Assembly (NCBI GenBank): GCA_020444265.1
Contig: JAHLLH010000006.1
Coordinates: forward strand, 186,001-250,000
Source of the DNA: a bacterium
GTDB lineage: Bacteria; Electryoneota; Electryoneia; Electryoneales; Electryoneaceae
Direction: 5' to 3'
Length of the DNA: 64,000 bases
Under the pieces are notes generated by a model. The model worked only from the letters and a program-made list of their open reading frames with translations. It was not told the DNA's origin and made no database searches. Below are positions 7,786-17,113 of this stretch, piece after piece. Each line of letters starts with the position of its first letter. Position 1 is the stretch's first letter. Position numbers and translations under genes: made by a program.

Positions 7786-10065
7786 ATGAAACAGTTTCTA
7801 GCAACCGTCCTGATCATGTTTTCCTTCTTCCTCGTGCGTTCCGCACATGCAGATATTCCCCTTGTCGATTCAACATTGGACTATTCCGGCAAGCTGACAT
7901 CGGTCGGACTGTTGGGGAATTATGCCTTGTTGGGATCTGTCGATCACGGCTTAACCGTGCTGGACATCTCTGATCCGTCAAGCCCTTTTCCGCTTGAGTT
8001 GATCACCGAGTACGGTGATCCGATGGATATTGTCATCAACGACACGGTCGCCTTTATCCTCTTCAAGCAGAGTGGAATCGGTGTGTTTGACATCACCGAC
8101 CCGACAAACATCACCGCTCGTATCGACCCCTTCAGCACCCATCTCGGTCCGGGTATCTCTGACAAGCTGCACTGGCAGGACCCCTACCTGTTTGTCTTTT
8201 CGCACAGGGATGTAAACGGTATCGGCGACCCCTATTCCGAGACCGGTGTCGCACTGTTCCGTTGGGAGCAAAACGAGCTGACCTATCTTTTTGAAAGCTA
8301 TGGCGGCGGTGGGATCCTTGAGCCGCCCTGGACGAACGGTGCGATGATCTGGCCTGACGTTTATGTGCAGACTGGATTCACCTTTCATCACTATCGATGG
8401 GAAGCTGAAAACGGCTTCCTGCATATAGGGGAGACATGGCGTGACGGTAAGGGACCCGTTTTCGCTGTGGACTCCCTACTCTACTCGATTGAATATTCAG
8501 GTCTGGTGATCTATGACCCGGCGGATGATGGCGAACTGGTCCCGCTTGACACCCTGGGAGAGTTCTACCCCTCGGATGGTCTGCTTTATAACAACCACTT
8601 CCTGCTCCTGAACCACGATGAACTATCGATGTATGATGTCAGCGATCCACTTGAACCCGACCTACTCTCTACCGTCACCATCGAAGAAGGCACCATCTTC
8701 GGAGATCGTCAAGGGTCACGTCTCAGCCTACTGGTCCCAAACCGTACCATGAAACTGTACAATCTCACAGAAACTAGCGCATGGAACCTGATTGGCGAGT
8801 ACGCTCCGCCCATCGTCAGCCTGCGTCAAACCTACCTCGCCAACGACATGCTTTACGTGAGCCATAAGCCAGAACCCTTTGTTCACGATACCGACACCCT
8901 CTATGACCGGATCAACATCTCTGATCCGCTGAATCCTGTGATTCAGCCATCCCCCTTGATCACGGAGTCGCTGGTGCGCGTTCGCCTGGAACAGGGAAAG
9001 CTTTTCGGATTCACCGACTACTCAAACGGCAGTCTCGTCTGCTACGACCTCAACGATCCCGACACCCCCGTCTATCAGTTCCGCTACGAACTGGAAGGGG
9101 ACAGCACGTACTACAATCCGCAGATGATCGATGATCATACCCTGGCTGTCGGTGTATTGAAGGTCAATGGCGACAGGGTGAAACGATTTCTGGACCTCGG
9201 CGGTGATGAACCATCAGAAATTTCCGAATGGGAGATCACGGATGTACTCGACCTGACCCGCAATCTGGCCCTGGTCAAAATGGGAGGGGACAGCATTGGC
9301 ATCTATGACATCCAACGATTGGACGCCCCGCGCTACCTGGCCTCCATCCACATCCCCGAGTATCTATTGTTCAGCGCAGAAATCGAGGGAGATATCATCT
9401 CGCTGATTTCTGGAGACGAGGAAGAGTTCTACCTGAGCTGGCAGCTAACCTCCTACACCCTGGAGAACTGGTCGACACCGGTCCTGAATTACACAACCCT
9501 GATCGATGACGACCTCTTTTCCTGGACCGGAGACCGTACCCTCTACACCACCCGGTACGGCCAATACCTCTTCTACTACGACAGCTTCAACGGCCTTTTC
9601 CTGTATGATTTGCTGGGAGAACCGGAACCGATTCGGCTGCTTTCCTATTCCATGTACACCTTCTCCGAACCAGTCGCTGCATGGCCCTATCTGATACTTG
9701 CCAACGACCGCCGTGTCGAGGTGTATGATGCGTCTGAGGTGTTGACGGTTGGTGTGGATGAGGAGCTAGCCGCTGATGCACTGCCCACGACCATTTCCCT
9801 TCTTCCCGCCTACCCGAACCCCTTCAACGCGGGTACGGTGGTGCGGTATACCCTCCCGACAGCTGGGCTGGCGAATGTGCAGGTATTCGATCTGTTGGGC
9901 AGGCAAGTACGTTTGCTGGAACAAGGTTACACTAACGCTGGGGAACGTCAGGTCTACTGGGATGGACGGTCTGACAACGGGTCGCCGGTGGCAAGTGGGA
10001 TGTATCTGCTTCGGCTAGATGCGGACAACCAGCAGGCGGTGAGGAAAGTAGTGCTGGTGAAGTAG
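7786..10065 (+). CDS. Secreted sorting-domain protein with beta-propeller-like repeats
   Basis: A 759-residue exported protein. The ATG at 7786 gives a clean signal peptide (FLATVLIMFSFFLVRSAHA). The frame is open further upstream, but that part overlaps the terminator. The body has repeats of the LVIVD type (for example LTVLDISDPSSPFPLE, IGVFDITDPTNIT, LSMYDVSDPLEPD and IYDIQRLDAPRYL), which suggests a propeller fold. The carboxyl end is a type IX-like sorting domain: LLPAYPNPFNAGT, VFDLLGRQV, SGMYLLRL and a terminal KVVLVK. The protein is probably displayed on or released from the cell surface. The ligand is unknown. Confidence 0.85.
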   Translation: MKQFLATVLIMFSFFLVRSAHADIPLVDSTLDYSGKLTSVGLLGNYALLGSVDHGLTVLDISDPSSPFPLELITEYGDPMDIVINDTVAFILFKQSGIGVFDITDPTNITARIDPFSTHLGPGISDKLHWQDPYLFVFSHRDVNGIGDPYSETGVALFRWEQNELTYLFESYGGGGILEPPWTNGAMIWPDVYVQTGFTFHHYRWEAENGFLHIGETWRDGKGPVFAVDSLLYSIEYSGLVIYDPADDGELVPLDTLGEFYPSDGLLYNNHFLLLNHDELSMYDVSDPLEPDLLSTVTIEEGTIFGDRQGSRLSLLVPNRTMKLYNLTETSAWNLIGEYAPPIVSLRQTYLANDMLYVSHKPEPFVHDTDTLYDRINISDPLNPVIQPSPLITESLVRVRLEQGKLFGFTDYSNGSLVCYDLNDPDTPVYQFRYELEGDSTYYNPQMIDDHTLAVGVLKVNGDRVKRFLDLGGDEPSEISEWEITDVLDLTRNLALVKMGGDSIGIYDIQRLDAPRYLASIHIPEYLLFSAEIEGDIISLISGDEEEFYLSWQLTSYTLENWSTPVLNYTTLIDDDLFSWTGDRTLYTTRYGQYLFYYDSFNGLFLYDLLGEPEPIRLLSYSMYTFSEPVAAWPYLILANDRRVEVYDASEVLTVGVDEELAADALPTTISLLPAYPNPFNAGTVVRYTLPTAGLANVQVFDLLGRQVRLLEQGYTNAGERQVYWDGRSDNGSPVASGMYLLRLDADNQQAVRKVVLVK

Positions 10066-10186
10066 GTTTAAACGAGTGATGGTTTGGCGGGCACCTGGTA
10101 GTGAACCGATCTCATCCCGACTCGACTGCGTGCTTTGCACAGCGTGATGAGATTCCCTCTGGGGGGGTGTCCGCCGCTTTTAAGAA

Positions 10187-10220
10187 CAGGTGGCCCGGGA
10201 CTAAAGTCCCGGGCCACCTG
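10187..10220. repeat. Perfect 16-bp palindrome
   Basis: CAGGTGGCCCGGGACT and its exact reverse complement are separated by AA. Related CCCGGGCA/TGCCCGGG hairpins lie at 21092-21118, 21389-21411 and 42677-42699, so it belongs to a dispersed REP-like family. Confidence 0.8.
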
Positions 10221-10240
10221 TTGGTTGCATCGATTCGGCT

Positions 10241-10292
10241 TGGTATGCTGACATGCACTCCTGTGTGATGGAACACCCAAGCCATTGTGACA
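10241..10292. repeat. GCTGACATGC element, copy 1
   Basis: The sequence ATGCTGACATGCACTCC, with CACCCAAGCCATTG further on, matches 48331-48382 (GTGCTGACATGCACGC, then CACCCAAGCCACTG). A third, partial match is at 48239-48295. Confidence 0.55.
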
Positions 10293-10335
10293 CTGTTGTT
10301 CAAGGATCCAACAGAGTAGCTTCGCCATCCCATCG

Positions 10336-10367
10336 GATGCTGGATCCCGGGTCAAGCCCGGGATGAC
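10336..10367. repeat. GTCATCCCGGG palindromic end
   Basis: GATGCTGGATCCCGGG followed by TCAAGCCCGGGATGAC is an inverted copy of the ends found at 2147 and 24519. It is self-complementary around TCAAG. Here it is single, with no second end nearby. Confidence 0.7.
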
Positions 10368-10391
10368 ATCAGGAAGGGAGAAGCAGGACAA

Positions 10392-10937
10392 CTACTTCCC
10401 CTCGTCCCCCTCCTTCGGTTCCAACTTGAGGGAAGTGCCGTTGATGCAGTACCGCTTCCCGGTCGGCTTGGGACCATCGTCGAAAACATGGCCAAGGTGA
10501 CCGCCGCAACGGCTACAATGGACTTCAGTACGGACCATGAACATCGTATGATCCTTCTCCATGTCCACCTTGTTGCTGCTTAACCCGTCAATCGGCTGAT
10601 AGAAGCTCGGCCAACCAGAGCCGGAATCATACTTCTCGTCCGAGGAGAAAAGTTCCTGCCCGCAAGCGGCACAGACGTAGACACCCGCTTGCTTCGTTTC
10701 GTAGTACGGGCTTGTGAAAGCACGGTCCGTGCCCTTTTCACGCAAGACACGGTACTGTTCCGGGGTGAGCAGCTCACGCCATTCGGCATCCGTGCGAACA
10801 AGAGTGTCGCTCATCGTCTGGTTCTCCTTCGGCGGGGCGGACTGGGCATGCACATGGGTCGCCATCAGCCCGAATGCTATGTACAAAAGTGGCAAAACAA
10901 ACAAAAAGTACGACAAACGTCCACGTGGCTTGAACAT
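10392..10937 (-). CDS. msrB: Exported peptide-methionine (R)-S-oxide reductase
   Basis: MsrB reduces methionine-R-sulfoxide in damaged proteins. The ATG at 10937 gives a 181-residue protein beginning with a signal or anchor segment ([24 protein letters not shown]). The frame is open to 11018 but adds an unlikely leader. The domain shows the zinc CxxC pairs (CAACG and CSRCG), [11 protein letters not shown] and the catalytic RYCINGTSL with cysteine, not selenocysteine. The signal places repair in the periplasm. It is a single gene, divergent from coaD. Confidence 0.93.
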   Translation of the reverse strand: MFKPRGRLSYFLFVLPLLYIAFGLMATHVHAQSAPPKENQTMSDTLVRTDAEWRELLTPEQYRVLREKGTDRAFTSPYYETKQAGVYVCAACGQELFSSDEKYDSGSGWPSFYQPIDGLSSNKVDMEKDHTMFMVRTEVHCSRCGGHLGHVFDDGPKPTGKRYCINGTSLKLEPKEGDEGK

Positions 10938-11267
10938 GCTGTTATCAGAAGAGTTCAACCGATTGTGACAGGCTACTCGTGCCATCAGTAACCACCTTTC
11001 TTCCCCCGGGGTGGACAATTACGAAGCCATCCAACTTCATCGTGCGGGTGTAGTAGATACGATTCAGGCAGTCCTCGGGTTGCATGGTTGGCAGCTGATT
11101 CCCACAACAATGAGAGCCGGTCTCGTTGCCTGCTTGACACCCATCCACTTCCCTCCTGAACCAGGGGAGCAGACTTTTGGAGCCGTCACGGCTCCCTGCC
11201 TATATTTTGTCCTTCAACTGCGCGCGCCGTGTGCAGTTACAGAGTCGTTTCAACGGACGGACGAGTG

Positions 11268-11780
11268 ATGAGCGAGAAACGGATTGCCATTTACCCGGGA
11301 ACCTTTGACCCGATTACAAATGGCCACATCGACATCCTGCTGCGTGCTTGCGATCTCTTTGACGAGGTGATCGTGACCATCGCTCGCAACCCCGCTAAAG
11401 AAACAACGTTCACCCTGGAAGAGCGCTTCGAAATGATCCAGGAAGTGATCGACGAGGGCTTGCTGCCGAAAGACAAGTCTCGTGTTGAAGTGCTGGATGG
11501 TTTGTCGGTCGAGGGTGCCGAGCAATTCGGAGCGGGCGCTTTGGTCCGTGGCCTGCGAGCCGTCTCCGATTTTGAGTACGAGTTCCAGATGGCCCTGATG
11601 AACCGTCACCTGGCACCCAAGCTGCACACGGTCTACCTGATGCCGAAGGATGAGTACACGTACCTCTCCAGCACCATCATCAAGGGAGTGGCACGTCACG
11701 GCGGCGACATCCGCCGTTTTGTCCCGCGTGGCGTCGAACGCCGACTCTTCGAAATGTACGGCTTCCCCCTGAAACCGTAG
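11268..11780 (+). CDS. coaD: Pantetheine-phosphate adenylyltransferase
   Basis: CoaD adenylates 4'-phosphopantetheine to dephospho-CoA. The 170-residue protein has the nucleotidyltransferase motif YPGTFDPITNGHIDI, the region RGLRAVSDFEYEFQMALMNR and YLSSTIIKGVARHGGD. The ATG at 11268 is the start normal for the family. The frame is open back to 11229, but those residues are not part of CoaD. It lies 97 bases upstream of pta, so CoA synthesis is beside a CoA-dependent enzyme. Confidence 0.95.
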   Translation: MSEKRIAIYPGTFDPITNGHIDILLRACDLFDEVIVTIARNPAKETTFTLEERFEMIQEVIDEGLLPKDKSRVEVLDGLSVEGAEQFGAGALVRGLRAVSDFEYEFQMALMNRHLAPKLHTVYLMPKDEYTYLSSTIIKGVARHGGDIRRFVPRGVERRLFEMYGFPLKP

Positions 11781-11877
11781 CGATCAATCCGCCGTGCGGT
11801 CAAGTGCCCGCCGGTGTTCATAGTAAGCGGGCCCGATCCGTCCGCTGTGGTACAAAGTTTGTGGGAGATTTCACATC

Positions 11878-12870
11878 ATGGATCCGATTACACGCATTCT
11901 CGAGCAGGCCAAAGCACAGCCTCAGACCATCGTACTGCCCGAGGGCAACGATCCACGTACCTGGCAGGCTGCACGCAAGCTGGTGGATGAGGGTATTGCC
12001 CTTCCTATCGTGCTCGGCAATACCGCAGATGTCGAGGCAGGCCTGTCCCAGGCAGGTGTTGCCGGCGAGGGAATTTCAGTTATCAACCCAGAGACTTCAG
12101 ATAAGCGTAAAGTTTACGCTGAAGAATTTGCCAAGCTTCGCGCCCACAAGGGCATGACCCCGGAACAGGCCTATGAGCTGATGGCGGATGTGCTTTATTA
12201 CGGCGCCATGATGGTCCGTGTCGGCGATGCTGCCGGTGGTGTTACCGGTGCCGCCCATACGACGGGCGATGTGATGCGCTCCGCGATCCAGGCGATCGGC
12301 ATGGCTCCCGGCATCAAGATTGTTTCGTCCATCTTCCTGATGGTTTTACCCGACAACCGTGTCTTCAGCTTCGGCGATTGTGCCATCGTCCCGGAACCCG
12401 ATGCCACCCAGCTCGCCTCCATCGCGGTAGCCAGCGCGGCCACGCACAAAGCGTTGACCGGCGAAGAACCCGTTGTCGCCATGCTTTCCTTCTCGACCAA
12501 GGGCAGCGCCCAGCATCCGCTGGTGGACAAGGTGGTCGAAGCGACCAAACTAGCTGTGGGTCAGGCCCCGGACCTGAAGATCGACGGCGAGCTGCAGCTG
12601 GATGCCGCCATCGTCGAAGCGGTCGGCAAGAAAAAAGCACCGGACAGCCCCGTAGCTGGACAAGCCAATGTGCTGGTCTTCCCCGACTTGCAGGCGGGCA
12701 ACATCGGCTACAAACTGACGCAACGTCTCGCCAACGCCGAAGCAATCGGTCCGGTGGTGCAGGGCCTTGCGAAGCCATTCTATGATCTCAGCCGTGGCTG
12801 TAGCGCAGATGATATCGTGAAGACGACGGCAATCTGCTGTGTGGTCGCCAAATCGATGCAGGAGGGGTAA
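11878..12870 (+). CDS. pta: Phosphate acetyltransferase
   Basis: Pta interconverts acetyl-CoA and acetyl phosphate. The 330-residue protein is the short form containing only the PTA_PTB domain. It has IVLPEGNDPRTWQAARKL at the amino end, GAAHTTGDVMRSAIQAIG and the family features FLMVLPDNRVFSFGDCA and MLSFSTKGSAQHP. No acetate kinase is visible nearby. The stop codon overlaps the start of the aminotransferase (TAATG), so the two genes are co-translated. Confidence 0.94.
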   Translation: MDPITRILEQAKAQPQTIVLPEGNDPRTWQAARKLVDEGIALPIVLGNTADVEAGLSQAGVAGEGISVINPETSDKRKVYAEEFAKLRAHKGMTPEQAYELMADVLYYGAMMVRVGDAAGGVTGAAHTTGDVMRSAIQAIGMAPGIKIVSSIFLMVLPDNRVFSFGDCAIVPEPDATQLASIAVASAATHKALTGEEPVVAMLSFSTKGSAQHPLVDKVVEATKLAVGQAPDLKIDGELQLDAAIVEAVGKKKAPDSPVAGQANVLVFPDLQAGNIGYKLTQRLANAEAIGPVVQGLAKPFYDLSRGCSADDIVKTTAICCVVAKSMQEG

Positions 12871-14066
12871 TGAGTCCGGCACTCGCCAGCAGGACAGGGA
12901 AACTCAGCGAATCATTGACTCTTTCCATCGTTGCCCAGACCGCTGCCATGCAACGGGAAGGGATCGATGTGGCTAAGCTGTCAGTGGGTGAACCCGATTT
13001 CAACACGCCTCGCGCCATCAAGGATGCGGGCATCGAGGCAATTGAATCCAACTTCACCCGCTACACCGCCGCGGCGGGCATTCTCGATCTACGTCAAGCG
13101 ATCTGCGACAAGTTAGAAAGCGAGAACGGCCTCCACTATACACCAACCCAGGTAGTGGTCAGCAGCGGTGCCAAGCACTCTCTGGCAAACTCGCTGATGG
13201 CGGTGGTGAACGAGGGCGATGAAGTCCTCTGGCCTACTCCGGGCTGGTTGTCCTATCCGGAGCAAGTGTTAATCGCCGGAGGTATCCCGGTTCCCTATCC
13301 CTGCCATTGCGAGAACGATTTCCGGATCGACCTGGACGAACTTGAAGCGTTGATCACCCCGAAGACCAAAGCGATCATCGTCAACAGCCCGAACAATCCC
13401 ACCGGCGCGGCCTATACGCCGGAGGAAACTCGTGCATTCGGCGAGCTGCTGGCGAAACATGACATCTGGGTAATCAGTGACGAGATTTACGAGAAACTGC
13501 GCTACGATGGCAACCAACACACCAGTTTTGCTTCGGTGGATGGGTTGTACGACAAGACCATCGTCATCAACGGTGTCTCCAAAGCATTTTGCATGACCGG
13601 CTGGCGCATCGGCTACCTCGCAGCGCCACAGGAATTGGCTTCGACTGTGTCACGTATCCAATCCCAGATGACCTCTTCGGTCAGCAGCATCAGCCAGAAA
13701 GCGGCTCTCCGTGCCCTGACTGGCGACACCCCGGAAATGGCTGAGATGATTCAGGCCTTCCACCATCGCCGTGAGCTGGTCGTCGACCTGCTTTCCGGCA
13801 TTCCGGAGATCACCTGCCCGGTCCCGGAGGGAGCATTCTATGCCTTCCCGCGCGTGGACAGCTACCTGGGTAAATCGGCCAACGGTAAAAAGATCGAGGG
13901 ATCGCTCGACCTTTGTGCCTACCTGCTGAAGGAGCATCGGGTAGCGCTGGTGCCCGGTGCGGCATTTGGTGCCGAAGGGCACATCCGTATCAGCTTCGCT
14001 GCCTCCGAATCCGAACTGACCAAGGGCATCGAGCGGGTGAAACAGGGTTTGTTGGCGTTGAAGTAA
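12870..14066 (+). CDS. Class I/II pyridoxal-phosphate aminotransferase, aspartate type
   Basis: A 398-residue fold-type I aminotransferase of the aspartate aminotransferase Ib group. It has LSVGEPDFNTP, the NSPNNPTGA loop, ISDEIYEKLRYDG and the PLP-lysine motif NGVSKAFCMTGWRIGY. The likely reaction is aspartate or a related amino acid with 2-oxoglutarate, but substrate specificity cannot be read from sequence. It starts inside the pta stop codon. A double hairpin repeat follows at 14092. Confidence 0.9.
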   Translation: MSPALASRTGKLSESLTLSIVAQTAAMQREGIDVAKLSVGEPDFNTPRAIKDAGIEAIESNFTRYTAAAGILDLRQAICDKLESENGLHYTPTQVVVSSGAKHSLANSLMAVVNEGDEVLWPTPGWLSYPEQVLIAGGIPVPYPCHCENDFRIDLDELEALITPKTKAIIVNSPNNPTGAAYTPEETRAFGELLAKHDIWVISDEIYEKLRYDGNQHTSFASVDGLYDKTIVINGVSKAFCMTGWRIGYLAAPQELASTVSRIQSQMTSSVSSISQKAALRALTGDTPEMAEMIQAFHHRRELVVDLLSGIPEITCPVPEGAFYAFPRVDSYLGKSANGKKIEGSLDLCAYLLKEHRVALVPGAAFGAEGHIRISFAASESELTKGIERVKQGLLALK

Positions 14067-14091
14067 AGTTCTATTGAAGGTGTTCGAATGG

Positions 14092-14161
14092 ATGCCCGAC
14101 TTGCTTGCAAGTCGGGCATGTTCATTAAAAACTGACGCGTCAGGTCTTCGGGCTTGACGCG
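14092..14161. repeat. Double-hairpin REP element
   Basis: The first hairpin is ATGCCCGACTTGC with its exact complement and a TT loop (14092-14119). The second is CGCGTCAGGTC with a TTCG loop (14136-14161). Both hairpins recur in order at 48037-48103, and the first alone at 36983-37005 and 42213-42233. It follows the aminotransferase stop and could act as a terminator. Confidence 0.7.
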
Positions 14162-14247
14162 ATCGACTGGAAGGATTGTCCAGTTTCCTCCAGACCACGC
14201 CATATTCAAGTATCAGCCACAGGAAGACAAGTCCAGACCACAGAAAA

Positions 14248-14269
14248 CCCCGACATCAAGCTGCCGGGG
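14248..14269 (-). terminator. Terminator of the amidase-uppP operon
   Basis: On the minus strand CCCCGGCA GCTTGA TGTCGGGG TTTTC forms an 8-bp stem with one G-U pair, followed by a T run, 30 bases after uppP. The loop GCTTGA is the same as in the terminator at 29651. Confidence 0.75.
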
Positions 14270-14298
14270 CGTACGTTCAACGCTGCTGTTGCCTGGGC

Positions 14299-15075
14299 TT
14301 ACGGTAGCAGAACCAATCCCAATACACCGACGACAAGCGTATAGGCAACGAAGACGTAGAGCTTACCATTGCGGATGATTCGCATCAGTAGCCCGATGGC
14401 GATGTACCCGCTTATCCCGGCTGCGATGGCACCCACCACCGAGGGGCCCGCCAAACCGGGTTGGATGCTGACAAAATCCTTCGCGGTCACCACGGCCGCG
14501 CCGAGGATCGCCGGGATCGACAGCAGGAAGGAAAAGCGCGCGGCGGTGTCACGTGTCAGGCCCGCAAACAACCCTGCAGCAATGGTTGACCCGCTACGAC
14601 TCACTCCTGGCATGATCGCCAACCCCTGAAGAGTTCCGATCAGCAGGGCATCTTTCCAGCGTGTCTTCTCAAGTGTTCGCTCCCCACGCTTCATCTTTTC
14701 CGCTGCGAACAACACCAGCGAGGTGAAGAGCAGGCCAATGGAAGCATAACGGGGCGCATGAAAAATCGACTCAAAGAAATCCTTGAAACCAAGACCGATG
14801 ATCGCCGTCGGCACCATCGCCAAGATCAGCATCCAACCGATCCAGCGTCCTTCCCCGCCACGGAAAAAATCTACCACAACCTTCGTCAGATCCTTACGGA
14901 AATAAACAAGGACCGCCATCAACGACCCGAGGTGGACCGAAATTTCAAAGACGATTGTATCGTTGCTGACACCCAGCAGGAAATTGGTCAGGACGAGATG
15001 GCCCGATGAGCTGATGGGGAGAAACTCGGTCAATCCCTGTACAAGACCGAGCAGAATCGCTTGCCAGTAGCTCAT
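14299..15075 (-). CDS. uppP: Undecaprenyl-diphosphatase
   Basis: UppP (BacA) dephosphorylates undecaprenyl pyrophosphate to recycle the lipid carrier of peptidoglycan and other polymers. The 258-residue membrane protein has the two signature regions, GLTEFLPISSSGHL near the amino end and PGVSRSGSTIAAGL in the middle, and about eight hydrophobic segments. Its ATG overlaps the stop of the binding-protein gene as TGATG. It is the last gene of a five-gene coupled operon with an amidase and GMP synthase. Two of those five genes are directly peptidoglycan-related. Confidence 0.95.
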   Translation of the reverse strand: MSYWQAILLGLVQGLTEFLPISSSGHLVLTNFLLGVSNDTIVFEISVHLGSLMAVLVYFRKDLTKVVVDFFRGGEGRWIGWMLILAMVPTAIIGLGFKDFFESIFHAPRYASIGLLFTSLVLFAAEKMKRGERTLEKTRWKDALLIGTLQGLAIMPGVSRSGSTIAAGLFAGLTRDTAARFSFLLSIPAILGAAVVTAKDFVSIQPGLAGPSVVGAIAAGISGYIAIGLLMRIIRNGKLYVFVAYTLVVGVLGLVLLP

Positions 15076-17111
15076 CAGTACGCCTTCTCAATTTCGGGCT
15101 GCGCCCGTTCCAACGAGTCTGCGGTAGCACTGTCCAGCTCAACCGGATGCAGCAAAAGACGGCGCGCGTTCACATCCTCCGGGTTGACTCGCCCCATCTG
15201 GCTGGTCAGCAACCACATCCGGTTCCCCACCTGGGAATTGTCGCTGAATTCCTGCGGTCCGGCGGAAAGCGACAAGCTGTCCAACTGGTGCAATCCCTCG
15301 GCCAGCTCACCCGCACCGGTCCGGCCACCAGACACCGCTTCGAGCAGAATGTTGCCCGAATCGTAGCCGCGAATATGCCACGGTGTCACCGGACGTACTC
15401 CCGCTGAATCGAGGTACATCCGCAACTCTCCCATCTCGCCATCGAGAGCATCGAGGCGGTACGGGGCTGTAAAGATCATATTCTCAACATATTGACGGTT
15501 TCTGTACAATTCGTCCGGATTGTACCAAATGGCGTTTCCAAGCTTTGTCGTCTTGAACGCGTAGAAGGCGAATTGTGGAGCGAAGAGCGGAATGGTCCCC
15601 GGCTCAATCGGCAGGTAAAGCGCGTCAAAAACATCCAATTCGATATCGTTCGAATCAATCTGTCCCGCCTTGTAGGCGAGGGTTCGCTTGATGCTGTCCA
15701 GGTGGGTCGACCAATGCCGCTCGAAACGAACGGAATCGATACGGCTCAGCAGACTGTCCAGCTTAAACTCAACAATCGACCGTCCGCTTGTGCTGTCTAC
15801 CAACGCCAATAAACTGTCGGTCGGGGCCAACAGGCCGCTGAAAGCCTCAGTATCGTACTTCAATGAATCCAGCAGGGTAATTCGTCCCTCAAGATCGAGG
15901 GTATCCAGCATCGCAATCACCGAATCGGGTTGCGGCAGCTCATTGCTGAGGCGTAAGCTGTCCCGGAACTCACGACGGAACCCGATGGTCCGCAGCCGTT
16001 GGAATTGCCGTGCCAGACTCACCCCTTCTTCAGGGAAGTACCATTCCAGCGAGAGCACCTCGACCGTGTCTCGCTCATCGAGCACTTCACGGAACCCGGC
16101 GACCAGCTCACGTCCAAGGTCAGTAAACGGTGCAACAATCCCGAAGGTCTTCATACCGAGGGAATCGGTCGCATAGGCTGCGGCGAGCTTTCCTTCGGTG
16201 TGCCAATCCGCCTCTGGCAGCAGCACATCCGGGCCGAGGGCATCCAGACCAGGCCTCCGAAGACCGGGCAGAACGACCGGCACGCCTGCCGCCTGGGCTT
16301 CGACCACGGCGGGAATCACCATCTCCTCCGGCCCGCCGATCACCATCCCCCAGACACCAACCTCCCGCGCCAGGGTACGCGCCGCATGGACCGCATAGGG
16401 GCCGCCTTTCGGCACTCGACGAATGACCACGTCCGCTTCAAGCCCCTGTGTCAGGTTCCAACGGGAGAGAGCGGCCTGGAATCCTTCAATCAGCTGACGA
16501 CCCGGATCATTGACTTCTTCACTCTCCGGCACCAGAAGGCCAAAGGTCGGATGTGTCGCCGATTTCGGTAGCATCACCTCGAGGGTCTGTTTTGTCCCTT
16601 CCTTGCGTGCGAGGCGACGAAGCGCATCCGCGCGGTAGGCCACCGGCCCCTGCACCAGTTCCGACAAGTGGCCGAGGGCGAGTTGACGCATGGAGGGTTC
16701 CGGATCTGCATCCAGGCAATGGACCAGCGCGCGAGCGGCCTCGTATTCATCACCCAGCTCCTGCTGCGCCGTGGCAATCAGGAACCAAGCCTGCGCTGCC
16801 ATCGGGTTGTCCACTCCCCAGGTATCAAGGACCGTATAACCCCGTTCCAGAGCCTTCGCGCCGTGGCCGAGGTTCACCTCGCACCGTCCCGCAATCACCA
16901 ACGCGGCGGCGGCGAACTTGTCATCCAGACCTTCCTGGAGGTAGATCTCCGCTTCCTCGAGCGCCACTTCATACATTTCCATGTCGACCAACTGGAGTGC
17001 TCGTGAAAGCACATCGGGCAGGTCACGCTGGGCCTGTGCGGCTGTAGGCAGCACGAGGATTATCCCCAGCAGGGCCAGAAAAACGCTCCATTCCCTGAAA
17101 CGGCTCATCAT
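15075..17111 (-). CDS. TPR plus periplasmic binding-fold protein, LpoA-like
   Basis: A 678-residue exported protein with the signal segment WSVFLALLGIILVLPTAAQA. Helical TPR-like repeats span about residues 30-170, and a Peripla_BP_6 type ligand-binding fold starts near FGLLVPESEEVNDPGRQLIEGFQAA in the 190s. This order (TPR, then a binding fold) is that of penicillin-binding-protein activators such as LpoA. An unusual aspartate/serine/leucine-rich segment of about 140 residues is inserted between the lobes. The ATG at 17111, two bases after guaA, is preferred over the GTG at 17123, which overlaps guaA. Its place next to an amidase and uppP supports a peptidoglycan role, but this is inference. 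Confidence 0.75.
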   Translation of the reverse strand: MMSRFREWSVFLALLGIILVLPTAAQAQRDLPDVLSRALQLVDMEMYEVALEEAEIYLQEGLDDKFAAAALVIAGRCEVNLGHGAKALERGYTVLDTWGVDNPMAAQAWFLIATAQQELGDEYEAARALVHCLDADPEPSMRQLALGHLSELVQGPVAYRADALRRLARKEGTKQTLEVMLPKSATHPTFGLLVPESEEVNDPGRQLIEGFQAALSRWNLTQGLEADVVIRRVPKGGPYAVHAARTLAREVGVWGMVIGGPEEMVIPAVVEAQAAGVPVVLPGLRRPGLDALGPDVLLPEADWHTEGKLAAAYATDSLGMKTFGIVAPFTDLGRELVAGFREVLDERDTVEVLSLEWYFPEEGVSLARQFQRLRTIGFRREFRDSLRLSNELPQPDSVIAMLDTLDLEGRITLLDSLKYDTEAFSGLLAPTDSLLALVDSTSGRSIVEFKLDSLLSRIDSVRFERHWSTHLDSIKRTLAYKAGQIDSNDIELDVFDALYLPIEPGTIPLFAPQFAFYAFKTTKLGNAIWYNPDELYRNRQYVENMIFTAPYRLDALDGEMGELRMYLDSAGVRPVTPWHIRGYDSGNILLEAVSGGRTGAGELAEGLHQLDSLSLSAGPQEFSDNSQVGNRMWLLTSQMGRVNPEDVNARRLLLHPVELDSATADSLERAQPEIEKAY

Positions 17112-17113
17112 CT

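Larger units (their letters stand above)
10066..10391. other. Intergenic region with palindromes
   Basis: The stretch between two converging genes contains a 34-bp perfect palindrome (10187-10220), a degenerate GCTGACATGCA element (10241-10292) and a single GTCATCCCGGG end (10336-10367). No gene is supported. The hairpins may serve as terminators for the genes on either side. Confidence 0.6.

Noticed and set aside
10392-10937. Selenocysteine in MsrB
   Set aside because: The catalytic codon in RYCINGTS is an ordinary cysteine codon and the frame has no internal TGA.
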